Part shown: piece by piece, positions 42,901 to 51,455 of the stretch
Position numbering within the stretch: position 1 is the first letter of the stretch
Layout of the letters: each line of letters opens with the position of its first letter
Assembly (NCBI RefSeq): GCF_900129565.1
Contig: NZ_FQWD01000002.1
Span: 477,428-541,427, forward strand
Direction: 5' to 3'
Length of the DNA: 64,000 nucleotides
Source of the DNA: Marisediminitalea aggregata
GTDB lineage: Bacteria; Pseudomonadota; Gammaproteobacteria; Enterobacterales; Alteromonadaceae
Notes under the pieces: generated by a model
Seen by the model: only the letters and a program-made list of their open reading frames with translations
The model's database searches: none
Told to the model about the DNA's origin: nothing
Made by a program: the position numbers and the translations under genes

Positions 42901-45120
42901 GTGATGCAGAATGACGAATTAATAAAAAGCTCAGCTCAGCAAGAAGGTGATACAATTGATTTATCGCAATATGTTAGAATTGTTAAAAGAAGAAAGTGGA
43001 GTATCTTTTTAATTATCATAGCGTTTTTAATTTTTGGCGTATTTTATATATCAAACTCAACACCGATCTACCAAGCCAACGCAAAAATACAAGCAGATCC
43101 AATACAGCCCAATTCAAGCCCACAAGATCAATTTGTGATGAATTCGATGGTATTTTTGTTTTACGAAACACAATACGAAATCATTCAATCACGAAAAGTG
43201 GCGGAATCTGTAGTAGAAAAATTAAAACTCATTGAGAAGTTTAAAAATGAACAAGAAGAGTTAAAAGCGAAACCTGAAGAAGAAAACTTTTTTTCATTTA
43301 TAAAAGAAATCCCTAAAGTTTTCGCAAATGAAGAAAAAGATAAAGGCGAAACACAAAAAGCTTTAACAGACCAACAACTTAAAATATTTCTTGCGAGAAA
43401 CATTCAGGCTAATCTAAGTGTTACTGGGGGGACTCAAAGTCAAATTATAAATATATCATACCAAGATAAAGATCCTGTATTAGCTTCAGAAATAACGAAC
43501 GCAATTAGCGAGGCATATATAGAATTTGGATTAGAATCAAGGCTTAATCAGATTAAGGATACTGCGAAATGGCTAAGCGAACAACTTGATGAGCTGAGGT
43601 TTACTCTACAGCAGTCCGAAGACAAGCTAAGGGAATTTAGAACATCACAGAACCTTATAGATACTGAGCAACAACAAAGAATAGCTAATACCCAACTTCA
43701 GACGCTAAACACCGAGCTTGTAAGAGCACAAACTCAGCTTTCTGAGGCAGAGGACCTATACCGTCAAGTAATGCAAATCGAAAATAATGGCGGAGATTAC
43801 CGTTCCCTTGGTCCAGTCTTGCAGAGCAACACAATTCGTGATTTAGTTCGAGAAGAAAGCCAATTAACTAGAAAGGTTCAAGAGCTTAGCGAAAGATATG
43901 GTGAAAAACACCCAAAAATGATAGCTGCACGTTCAGACTTAAATAGTGCAATAAGCAATTTGGATCGAGAAGCAGCCAAAATTGTAGAAAATATTAAAAA
44001 GCAGTATAGATCAGCTCAGTCTCAAGAAAAGAGTATTCGAGACCTAATCAGAAAAACAACAGATGGGTTACAAAAATACCAAGGCAACAGTTTCGAACTT
44101 ACACGGTTAGAACGGGAAGTTGAAAATAATCGACGTGTATATGAGAATTTCCTTGGTAAACTCATGGAAGCTGATGTTTCGGGTGACTACGATGCATCAA
44201 ATATCAGAGTTATCGATAAAGCAACGGTGCCTGACTATCCAATCAAACCCAGAGGATTAGTGATTTTAGCTGCTTGCACAATTTTCGGATTATTCTTTGG
44301 AACAATCTTAGCCTTTGTCAGAGAATTAATGGGTAACGTGTTTAGAACCCCCGACCAACTTGAACAGGAGCTTGGTCTACCTTCACTGGGTGTTACTCCA
44401 TTAGTGAAGAGAAAGAAAGGCACTGTAGAGCCTGAAAAGCAGTATATTGCAGATCAACGCAGTACTTTTGCTGAAGCAATTAATACTATTCGAACGGGTT
44501 TGATTTTCTCCAACATAGACAACCCCCCAAAATCTATATTGATCACTTCTACTAATGGGTCAGAGGGGAAAACGACTCTTGCAATTAACTTAGCTGTAGC
44601 ATTGAGCCAAATGGACAAGACTCTTTTAATCGAAATGGATTTACGCAAGCCCGCTGTGGGTAAAGACTTAGAAATTAAAGCCGATATGGGCCTCAGTGAC
44701 CTGCTAAGCGGTAAGACTGATACAAACGTATTCCACCAGGTGGAAGGGGCACCAAACCTCAGCGTTATTACTTGTGGTACCATTCCGCCAAACCCAATGG
44801 AACTTATATCCAGTAAGCGCTTTGCAAACCTTTTGCATTCGCTGCGAGACCGTTTTACTCACATAGTTATAGATAGCCCGCCTACTCTACCAGTGAGCGA
44901 TTCTTGTGTATTGGCTAAAATGGTAGATGCCACAATAGTGGCGGTTAAAGCAGAAGAAACCAAAATAAGTATGGCAAAAGAAACCATAACACGCTTAAAG
45001 AAAGTAAACGCCACAATAACAGGTGTAGTACTTACTCAGGCTTCACCACAAAAGATGAGTTACTATGGCGAGCATTACTATCAGGATAGTTATTATGGTA
45101 TGGAAGGTAAAATAAGTTAG
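42901..45120 (+). CDS. Wzc-like chain-length determinant and tyrosine autokinase
   Basis: The 739-residue product (GTG at 42901, ATG three bases later) has an N-terminal Wzz domain with the first membrane segment (about 34-50), a long periplasmic coiled coil with the GNVR-type region (ELTRLEREVENNRRVYENFL), a second membrane segment near 450, and a C-terminal BY-kinase: Walker A TSTNGSEGKTTLA (about 548-560), Walker A' LIEMDLRKPAVG, Walker B HIVIDSPPTLPVSDS, and a Tyr-rich tail SYYGEHYYQDSYYGM for autophosphorylation. It controls polymer length and export with the Wza-like protein. Internally fused kinase matches proteobacterial Wzc. Confidence 0.92.
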   Translation: MMQNDELIKSSAQQEGDTIDLSQYVRIVKRRKWSIFLIIIAFLIFGVFYISNSTPIYQANAKIQADPIQPNSSPQDQFVMNSMVFLFYETQYEIIQSRKVAESVVEKLKLIEKFKNEQEELKAKPEEENFFSFIKEIPKVFANEEKDKGETQKALTDQQLKIFLARNIQANLSVTGGTQSQIINISYQDKDPVLASEITNAISEAYIEFGLESRLNQIKDTAKWLSEQLDELRFTLQQSEDKLREFRTSQNLIDTEQQQRIANTQLQTLNTELVRAQTQLSEAEDLYRQVMQIENNGGDYRSLGPVLQSNTIRDLVREESQLTRKVQELSERYGEKHPKMIAARSDLNSAISNLDREAAKIVENIKKQYRSAQSQEKSIRDLIRKTTDGLQKYQGNSFELTRLEREVENNRRVYENFLGKLMEADVSGDYDASNIRVIDKATVPDYPIKPRGLVILAACTIFGLFFGTILAFVRELMGNVFRTPDQLEQELGLPSLGVTPLVKRKKGTVEPEKQYIADQRSTFAEAINTIRTGLIFSNIDNPPKSILITSTNGSEGKTTLAINLAVALSQMDKTLLIEMDLRKPAVGKDLEIKADMGLSDLLSGKTDTNVFHQVEGAPNLSVITCGTIPPNPMELISSKRFANLLHSLRDRFTHIVIDSPPTLPVSDSCVLAKMVDATIVAVKAEETKISMAKETITRLKKVNATITGVVLTQASPQKMSYYGEHYYQDSYYGMEGKIS

Positions 45121-45154
45121 TTACTTATTTTCAGAAAACTGTTTTGTCCTCAAA

Positions 45155-45176
45155 GCAACCCGCCAACACGGGTTGC
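45155..45176 (+). terminator. Hairpin after the wzc-like gene
   Basis: GCAACCCG, loop CCAACA, CGGGTTGC form a perfect 8-bp stem 34 bp after the stop codon. It is followed by TCTCCGTGATT rather than a T run, so termination may be partial before the nucleotidyltransferase-like gene. Confidence 0.5.
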
Positions 45177-45207
45177 TCTCCGTGATTAAATTAAAGAGGT
45201 TTGGGAT

Positions 45208-46302
45208 TTGCTACTATCAAAGCAGCAATTAGATCTTGCCAATATTATAAATCAAAAAATAATAAACGAATCAATCGCTAAAGCCTCAGTTGAAGCGATG
45301 ATAGAAAATGGCATTTGCTCTTTAGTTCTACAAAATAATAACGTTCAAAAAATACCATCAAATAAACTGGATTTTTTAAGAAAAATAGATAGAAATCTCC
45401 AAATAATTCACAACCTGCAACTAAACTGTCTAAAAGATGTATTTTTAACTCTAAATAACGAACACATAACCTTTATAGTATTGAAAGGTTGGGCATTAAG
45501 CTACGAGATTTACAGCCAACCGCATCATCGCCCAAAAACCGACATTGACATCTTTATCGAAGCAAATAGCAAAGAAAGGGTTAAAGCCATTTTACAAAAT
45601 CTTGGCTTTTCAAACCCAAGAGGTTGGGAACCTGAAGCTATTATTAAACAATTTACAATGCGTAAAGATATTGTACGTAATGTTTATGTAAGTATTGATA
45701 TTCATTTGGAGATATCAGACGACAAAAATATTCAAAGATCTTTAACGTGGAAATTAATTTACTCTGGTTCTAAAGTAAACGAAACTATTAATGTACGATT
45801 CCCAAATAGAACAACATTGTTAACACACGCAATATTTCACCTCTTACATCATCGTGCAGGAGGGGACTTCGTAAAACTAATCTGGCTTTATGATATAAAT
45901 TTGTTAATTCAGAAAATGACTGATAATGAAAGCAACAGTTTTATCAAACTCATTGAGCATCTGGGTTTTGTTGTACCAGTAAGGTTTTTACTATCAGACA
46001 TCAGCTCAATATTTCCCAATAAAAGAAGTCGGCTATTGTTGGAACGCATGAAAGAGTTGCCTCAAATTAACAATTATGATTATTTAATAAATCCCCCTTC
46101 CATCTTTAAACATCAATTAAGAAAACTACAGCAGGCAAAAGGAATAAGAGAAAAAATCACTATAATTAAAGAGACACTCTTCCCGCCTAAAGAAGAAATT
46201 TATAGAAAATATGGACGCTTAAAGACAATATACCTCCCATATTGGTACATAATTCGAATAATACATGGCTTAATGAAATACATAAAAAATAATAAATCTT
46301 GA
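45208..46302 (+). CDS. Nucleotidyltransferase-family protein (NTP_transf_5-like)
   Basis: The start is TTG at 45208 with AAAGAGG 8 nt upstream; no better ATG is near. The 364-residue product has FIVLKGWALSYEIYSQPHHRPKTDIDIFIEANSKERVKAIL, matching the LKGxAL...R..DIDIFI core of the uncharacterised nucleotidyltransferase family PF14907, including the metal-binding DxD. The rest is helical and basic. Members occur in polysaccharide loci and in RiPP (lasso) clusters; function unknown. Very AT-rich. Its TGA stop lies inside the target duplication of the adjoining insertion sequence and is preserved. Confidence 0.75.
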   Translation: MLLSKQQLDLANIINQKIINESIAKASVEAMIENGICSLVLQNNNVQKIPSNKLDFLRKIDRNLQIIHNLQLNCLKDVFLTLNNEHITFIVLKGWALSYEIYSQPHHRPKTDIDIFIEANSKERVKAILQNLGFSNPRGWEPEAIIKQFTMRKDIVRNVYVSIDIHLEISDDKNIQRSLTWKLIYSGSKVNETINVRFPNRTTLLTHAIFHLLHHRAGGDFVKLIWLYDINLLIQKMTDNESNSFIKLIEHLGFVVPVRFLLSDISSIFPNKRSRLLLERMKELPQINNYDYLINPPSIFKHQLRKLQQAKGIREKITIIKETLFPPKEEIYRKYGRLKTIYLPYWYIIRIIHGLMKYIKNNKS

Positions 46303-46340
46303 AGCGAGACTGTAAGATTTTCTGTGTAAGTGGCGGTTTG

Positions 46341-46670
46341 TCATAGTGATACGCGATCACTATAAATAATCATAAACTGACTCATTGCTGCTTTCCAATC
46401 TCTTATTGGCATTGTCCACTTCTTCGATATCTGATGAAGTGCCAGATACAGTATCTTCATCACTGAGTCGTCAGTTGGGAACGACCTTCTGGTTTTGGTG
46501 ATTTTTCGCAGACTGGCATTCAGGGATTCGATTGCATTTGTGGTGTATATGACTTTTCGGATTTCCGGTGGATAGTCGAAGAACACACTCAGACGTGCCC
46601 AGTTATTTCGCCATGACAAGCTAATCGTTGGGTGTTGGTCATCCCACTTCTCTGCGAATTCTGCCAGGGC
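46341..46670 (-). pseudogene. C-terminal remnant of IS256-family transposase
   Basis: In-frame codons from the nested element's edge encode ALAEFAEKWDDQHPTISLSWRNNWARLSVFFDYPPEIRKVIYTTNAIESLNASLRKITKTRR and onward to the stop. This is the C-terminal quarter of the transposase with the catalytic Glu in NAIESLN. By comparison with family length about 75 codons that should precede it, including the ACVDGLKG catalytic Asp, are missing from the window. Confidence 0.9.
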
Positions 46671-46717
46671 TGACCTTTCCCCTGAATTAGCACCAATCTT
46701 CCGATGAGATTTTCATA

Positions 46718-47536
46718 TTATGCTGCCCGTTTTGCATACTTAACAGGCGGCAGATAATTCAATGAGCTATGTGGTCGAACGTTATTGTAATGTTCGCGCC
46801 ATAGATCAATTTCATACCTGGCTTCATCCAAGGTTCTGAACCAGTGTTGGTTCAGGCATTCATTTCTAAATTTGCCGTTTAAGCTTTCGACAAATGCATT
46901 CTGTGTTGGTTTACCTGGCTGGATAAATCCCAGCTCAACACCTGTTTCTTTACTCCAGAAGAACATCGCCTTGCTGGTGAACTCTGTACCGTTGTCGCAA
47001 ATCACCTTTTTAGGCTTTCCCCGTAGCTCAATCAGTTGGCTGAGGAAACGAGCGACTTGTCGTCCGCTAATCGAAACTGATACAAGTTGGCCAACCATTT
47101 CTCTAGAGAAATCATCAACCACGTTCAGAACACGAAACCGCCTACCGCTGCTTAGTTGGTCTGATACAAAATCCATAGACCAGCGTTGATTCGGTGCGGA
47201 AGGCACCTCTATTGGCTGTCTTGGTCGCGTTAGCTTTTTACGCTTCTTAGTGCGTACCTGTAGCTCCTCTTCGGTGTAAAGGCGATAAGTATGCTTGCGA
47301 TTAACAACCAGGCCTTCTCCTTTGAGCAAACCATGAAGCATTAAATAACCGTATCGCGGATACTGCGACGCCAGTTCCTTCAGACGTAAACGAACTGAAT
47401 CATCAGACTTATCTTTTTGGCAGTAGCGAAATCCTGTTCTGCTAACACCAGCAAGCTTACAAGCCACCCGTTCACTGAGCTTAAATACATCAATCAAATA
47501 GCGGGCGACAGGCTTTCTTGCTGCTGGCGTTACCAC
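46718..47536 (-). CDS. IS3-family transposase OrfB (DDE integrase domain)
   Basis: The 272-residue frame starts with GTG and carries an HTH_21 segment (RYGYLMLHGLLKGEG) and an rve integrase core with DDE residues in WSMDFVSD, ICDNGTEF and QNAFVESLNGKFRNECL. Complete to the family C-terminus (NVRPHSSLNYLPPVKYA). It is normally made as an OrfAB fusion by -1 frameshifting: A AAA AAG on the minus strand (47536-47542) is in the overlap with OrfA. Confidence 0.93.
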   Translation of the reverse strand: MVTPAARKPVARYLIDVFKLSERVACKLAGVSRTGFRYCQKDKSDDSVRLRLKELASQYPRYGYLMLHGLLKGEGLVVNRKHTYRLYTEEELQVRTKKRKKLTRPRQPIEVPSAPNQRWSMDFVSDQLSSGRRFRVLNVVDDFSREMVGQLVSVSISGRQVARFLSQLIELRGKPKKVICDNGTEFTSKAMFFWSKETGVELGFIQPGKPTQNAFVESLNGKFRNECLNQHWFRTLDEARYEIDLWREHYNNVRPHSSLNYLPPVKYAKRAA

Positions 47537-47793
47537 TTTTTTGAAAGCACATCCTTCATCGCTTCCACTTCTAAGAGCTTGTCAGCCAGCATCTTCTTCA
47601 GCTTGTTGTTCTCAGACTCAAGCTCTTTTAGGCGCTTCGCTTCGTTGACTTCCATGCCCGCATACTTGCTCCGCCAATTATAGAAAGTCCCAGACGAGAT
47701 ACCCATCTCGCGGCAGATGTCGTCCACCTTTGCGCCAGCTTCATGCTGCTTGATGGCTTTGATGATTTGCTCTTCGCTGTAGCGTTTTTTCAT
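47530..47793 (-). CDS. IS3-family transposase OrfA
   Basis: The 87-residue frame has the helix-turn-helix KRYSEEQIIKAIKQHEAGAKVDDICREMGISSGTFYNWRSKY and a leucine-zipper tail (AKRLKELESENNKLKKMLADKLLEVEAMKD), the OrfA layout of the IS407 group. It overlaps OrfB by 7 bp in the -1 relation with a slippery A AAA AAG at the end. Confidence 0.93.
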   Translation of the reverse strand: MKKRYSEEQIIKAIKQHEAGAKVDDICREMGISSGTFYNWRSKYAGMEVNEAKRLKELESENNKLKKMLADKLLEVEAMKDVLSKKW

Positions 47794-47867
47794 TTTGAGA
47801 TCTCCATTGTCTCCAGTTTATTGGAAATCTCATCAATGTCATGGTGTTATTTTGGGGGGAAAGGTCA

Positions 47868-48520
47868 ATTACGGACAACCAGAACTTAGCCCCTTCGGTT
47901 TGTGCCATCCATAACCCCAGCAGTTCCTTCTCGCCATCGGTATTAATTCCCAGTGCCAGGTAAACAGATTTGTTCTGCACCGCACCAGAATCCCGGCTAC
48001 GTACTACCAAACAATCCAGATAAACGACAGGGTATAACGCGTCTAATGGACGTTGCTGCCATTGCTTTACCTCATCCATCACTTCATTGGTTACTTGAGA
48101 GATAAAAGTCGGCGAGACTTCTACGCCGTAGGATTCCTCGAAATGCGCCTGAATATCACGGGTTGTCATACCTCGCGCATACAACGAGATAATCCTGTCA
48201 TCAAAACCATTTAGTTGTTTTTCACCTTTTTTGACTAACTTGAGCTCAAAGCTATCATTTCGATCACGAGGAATATCCAACTCTATTTCACCGTGAACAG
48301 AGCGTATTTTTTTGCTGGTTTTACCGTTTCTGGAGTTGCCGGAATTCTTGCCTTCGAGTGCATGTTTAGCATAACCAATATGCTGTTCCATCTCGGCATT
48401 TAGTGCGCGTTCAGCAACCTTTTTGGTAAGTTGCTTAAGTAGTCCGGCTTCGCCGAGGATGTCATCGGGAGAATCACAGCCTTCTAGAAGCTGATCGATA
48501 AGTTTGTCTGATATTGGCAT
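47868..48520 (-). pseudogene. N-terminal remnant of IS256-family transposase
   Basis: From ATG at 48520 the frame gives MPISDKLIDQLLEG ... GLLKQLTKKVAERALNAEMEQHIGYAKHALEG ... RNGKTSKKIRSVHGEIELDIPRDRN ... YPVVYLDCLVV ... EGAKFWLSV and then enters the nested element. It holds the first catalytic Asp region (YLDCLVV). The frame then continues 30 codons into the IS3 end and stops, so no functional transposase is made. Confidence 0.9.
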
Positions 48521-48589
48521 TCTATATTTCCTTTCAACAGATTAAGAATGCCACTTACACAGATTTTTTTACACTCTCCTTGAAGCTGC

Positions 48590-49822
48590 CTAATGTATTG
48601 TTTTCCGCAATTCCTGCATGAAACGCTTTACAATGACTTCTCTGTCCAGATGAGATTCAGCATATTCACGTGCAATTTTATTGTACCCATGTTCACTTTT
48701 AATATGAAGAGAGTCAAAAATAGCTTGAACTAATGCTGCTGAATTTTCAGGTTCAATCAATTTGTAAATCCCAGGATATTGCCTAGCTAATTGGCCAAGT
48801 TCAGTATCAATATCAGCAGTTACGATAGCCATACCACCTGCAGATAAAATATTGGTTAATTTTGACGGCAACACAGCATCAGCAGCGCCTTTACGTTGTA
48901 TAACAAGATGGAGATCTGCCATTGACAACAACGAGGGTACATTACACCAATCTTGTAATGGCAAAAACCTAACGTTATTTAATCTATTCTTTTGAGCGGC
49001 CCCTTTTAAAACATCTACGTGAGCACCAGTCCCAACAAAAAGAAACAATACATCTGGTCGTGAAGTAAAAGATTTGGCAGCTTCAATTACTATCTCAAGT
49101 CCTTGCTTTTTACCAATATTGCCAGAGTATAAAATTATCTTATCAAATTTTTCTAGACCCAATTTTTTCTTCAAAGACTTGCCACAAGTTTGAGGTGTAA
49201 CAAAATTAATGTCTGCCCAATTAGGAAGAAATATCAATCTATCTTTATCAACACCTTTATTCTGAGCAATAGATAACATGCTATGCGAGATTGTTGAAAC
49301 GCAATCAAACTTCTTTAGAAACCAAGTTTCAACCTTACTCAGAAACCACTTAATTTTGGAACCTTTAGCCATCCCTAAACCAAGCATTGCATCTAATTCA
49401 AAATCTTGAATATGCATAATAGATTTAGCACCAGTGATTTTGCAGTATAATAAAGTGAAGGGCACACAAAAAAACGTAGGCTGAATAAGAAATACAACAT
49501 ACGGTCGCTTCTTAATAAGAAAACCTAAACGAATAGCTGAGCTAACAGCAAAACTCAAGAGATGTAAAATTCGCTTTAAAGTTGTCACAGTTTTCGGGAC
49601 GTATAGCGGGCAGCGATAAACTGTGACACCATCTACTATTTCAGTACTAAAATTCGAGTAAGAGTACCCGGAACGTTTTCCCCACTCGGGGTAATATGGT
49701 GGCGCAGTTATCACTGAAACATCCACATCCATATTTGAAAGTGTGGCGGTCAATTCTCCGTTGTATTTACCTATCCCTGTCAGTTCCGGTGAATAATTTA
49801 TTGAATACAAGAATAATTTCAT
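48590..49822 (-). CDS. wcaI: Family 4 glycosyltransferase, WcaI-like
   Basis: The 410-residue product has the WcaI-type opening FLYSINYSPELTGIGKYNGELTATLSNMDVDVSVITAPPYYPEW and a GT4 donor domain with ILYSGNIGKKQGLEIVIEAA and VLPSKLTNILSAGGMAIVTA. WcaI of the colanic-acid pathway is a putative fucosyltransferase; the donor here is probably GDP-fucose, given gmd/fcl. It is the last gene of the minus-strand block and overlaps the acetyltransferase gene by one base. Confidence 0.85.
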   Translation of the reverse strand: MKLFLYSINYSPELTGIGKYNGELTATLSNMDVDVSVITAPPYYPEWGKRSGYSYSNFSTEIVDGVTVYRCPLYVPKTVTTLKRILHLLSFAVSSAIRLGFLIKKRPYVVFLIQPTFFCVPFTLLYCKITGAKSIMHIQDFELDAMLGLGMAKGSKIKWFLSKVETWFLKKFDCVSTISHSMLSIAQNKGVDKDRLIFLPNWADINFVTPQTCGKSLKKKLGLEKFDKIILYSGNIGKKQGLEIVIEAAKSFTSRPDVLFLFVGTGAHVDVLKGAAQKNRLNNVRFLPLQDWCNVPSLLSMADLHLVIQRKGAADAVLPSKLTNILSAGGMAIVTADIDTELGQLARQYPGIYKLIEPENSAALVQAIFDSLHIKSEHGYNKIAREYAESHLDREVIVKRFMQELRKTIH

Positions 49823-50388
49823 TAAAGTACCCTGCTTCTAACTGACGCAGCAGGATTACCAACGCACAAAGACATTTTAGGTAAATCAGAATATACTGAA
49901 CTCCGAGCACCAACTACACAACCTCTACCGATTGTTACACCGGGACCTATAAACACGTCCGTTGCAACCCAAGCCTCATCCAAAACAACAATCGGTTTTG
50001 CATAAATATCGAAAGACTCTGAATTATAGTCATGGGAACCAGTACAAAGATAGCTTCTTTGAGAGATTACGCTATTGTTACCAATCTGAATATTCCCTAA
50101 CGTGTAGAGTACAACGTCATCACCTATCCATGCAAAATCTCCTATTGTTAACTTCCATGGATAAGTAATTTTTACCGAAGGCCTGATAACTACACCACTA
50201 CCAATTTTCGCACCGAATATTCTAAGTAGAAATCTTCTCCAAGAATATGCAAATTGTGGTGACCATGCAAATATGCTCTTTTGGACCATCCACCATAATT
50301 GAACTTTGAATGCTGAAGCTCCTCGGAATCCTTTTGGAATTTTAAATTTACTTAGATCTTGAATTATCAACTTATTTACCCAATTCAC
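49822..50388 (-). CDS. wcaF: Hexapeptide-repeat acetyltransferase, WcaF-like
   Basis: The 188-residue product (GTG start) has a left-handed beta-helix region with hexapeptide repeats (IGSGVVIRPSVKITYPWKLTIGDFAWIGDDVVLYTLGNIQIGNNSVIS ... VFIGPGVTIGRGCVVGARSSV) and the short N-terminal helices seen in WcaF-type sugar O-acetyltransferases, with the active His likely in GSHDY. It probably O-acetylates a residue of the repeat unit. Start overlaps the upstream glycosyltransferase by 17 bp. Confidence 0.85.
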   Translation of the reverse strand: MNWVNKLIIQDLSKFKIPKGFRGASAFKVQLWWMVQKSIFAWSPQFAYSWRRFLLRIFGAKIGSGVVIRPSVKITYPWKLTIGDFAWIGDDVVLYTLGNIQIGNNSVISQRSYLCTGSHDYNSESFDIYAKPIVVLDEAWVATDVFIGPGVTIGRGCVVGARSSVYSDLPKMSLCVGNPAASVRSRVL

Positions 50389-51451
50389 TTATTAAAGAAT
50401 TTAGTGCAAGACGTGATTTTAAAAACAACTCATCATAAGCTTGTATACGATCAATTACTTGCTGGTCTTTCAGCTTTTGAGTAACAATATCGCTTTGAAT
50501 AAAATCGGCTATTTCGACAACTGATATAGAGGATGTATCAAATACAAAACCACCAAGAGAGGATGTTTGAGAAGACATACACCCCTTAGAACTTGTTATT
50601 AATAAAGTACCCGATTTTGCAGCTTCATATAAAACTAAGGGCTCTGCCTCATTAGAGTAATTTGAAATAAAAATGAAAATATCTATTTTCCCAAAGTACT
50701 GAATTTTTGAATCACCATAAAGAGAACCCAAGTATTCAAAGGATTGAAATTCAGTGAGATTTTCAATTGGAGTTATAAGTTCATTGCTTATAATGGGGCC
50801 AGCAAGCGAAGCTCTAAAGCTATAACCTCTTGAAATAAGTTCTTTAACGACATCTAAAAAAAACCCAGTGCCTTTTTCCACAGTGAGGTTAGCCAGATGA
50901 CCTACAGTAAGGCCAGTTTTAGCCTTTACTGGCTCTCCATTAGACGGCCCCTGAAATGCTAGGTTAGAAACAATTCTTATCTCAGAAGCATCAACACTAT
51001 ACATACTTTGTAATCTAGACTGCATCTCAACACCAAGAACTACATGGACACAACTCCCTTTTGTAATTTTTATTATCAAATTAAACAGTCTGCTTTTTCT
51101 ATTGAAATATGAAAAGGAATGATGGTGGATGTATATTTTTTTGTTAAAGCACAATGCACAAACTAAATATGCAATGTCATAAACCTGTCCCCAACCGCCA
51201 TTTATAGAACGATAAACGACCGAGATGTTCTTGAAATAAATCAAATTAAAAAACAATCTGAGAAGACAAAAGAGATGGAAAAATGGTCTAAAAGGACGAA
51301 AAAATATACCTCTACAAAATTTATACAAGATGGAAGGACTTGTATTAATAAAAAGACAGTCTATTTTGTGACCCTCGATTTCACTTTTGAGAGCACTATT
51401 AATAGCCGACATACCATGATGTGGTAACGGTAAATCTGCTAGAAATATCAT
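50372..51451 (-). CDS. Family 4-like glycosyltransferase
   Basis: The 359-residue product opens with MIFLADLPLPHHGMSAINSAL and has GT4-type donor motifs: VGHLANLTVEKGTGFFLDVVKELISRGYSFRASLAGP, EYLGSLYGDSKIQYFGKIDIFIFISNYSNEAEPLVLYEAAKSGTLLIT. Like its neighbours it is AT-rich. The sugar donor is unknown. It lies 4 bp after the polymerase stop. Confidence 0.8.
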   Translation of the reverse strand: MIFLADLPLPHHGMSAINSALKSEIEGHKIDCLFINTSPSILYKFCRGIFFRPFRPFFHLFCLLRLFFNLIYFKNISVVYRSINGGWGQVYDIAYLVCALCFNKKIYIHHHSFSYFNRKSRLFNLIIKITKGSCVHVVLGVEMQSRLQSMYSVDASEIRIVSNLAFQGPSNGEPVKAKTGLTVGHLANLTVEKGTGFFLDVVKELISRGYSFRASLAGPIISNELITPIENLTEFQSFEYLGSLYGDSKIQYFGKIDIFIFISNYSNEAEPLVLYEAAKSGTLLITSSKGCMSSQTSSLGGFVFDTSSISVVEIADFIQSDIVTQKLKDQQVIDRIQAYDELFLKSRLALNSLISELGK

Positions 51452-51455
51452 AAGT

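Larger units (their letters stand above)
46671..47867 (-). mobile_element. IS3-family (IS407-group) insertion sequence nested in the IS256 element
   Basis: The 1197-bp element has inverted ends TGACCTTTCCCC (46671-46682) and GGGGAAAGGTCA (47856-47867), followed inward by related TA-CACCA and TGATGAGATTT segments. It encodes OrfA and OrfB. The 4-bp flanks are GGGC on the left and ATTA on the right, so no target duplication remains. Together with the missing part of the host transposase this suggests a deletion that started at one end of the IS after insertion. Confidence 0.92.
46306..48578 (-). mobile_element. IS256-family element, inactivated and carrying a nested IS3-family element
   Basis: Inverted ends of 29 bp are visible: left GAGACTGTAAGATTT then TCTGTGTAAGTGGC (46306-46334), right the complementary copy at 48550-48578 with the same TCTGTGTAAGTGGC inner part. 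The element is flanked by an 8-bp direct repeat CTTGAAGC (46298-46305 and 48579-48586), the target duplication. Subtracting the nested element (46671-47867) leaves about 1076 bp, shorter than the usual 1.3 kb, consistent with a missing middle part of the transposase. Its insertion falls between two convergent genes without damaging either. Confidence 0.92.

Noticed and set aside
46341..48520. Two separate small transposase genes
   Set aside because: Terminal inverted repeats and an 8-bp target duplication enclose both, so they are the two ends of one interrupted IS256 element rather than independent genes.
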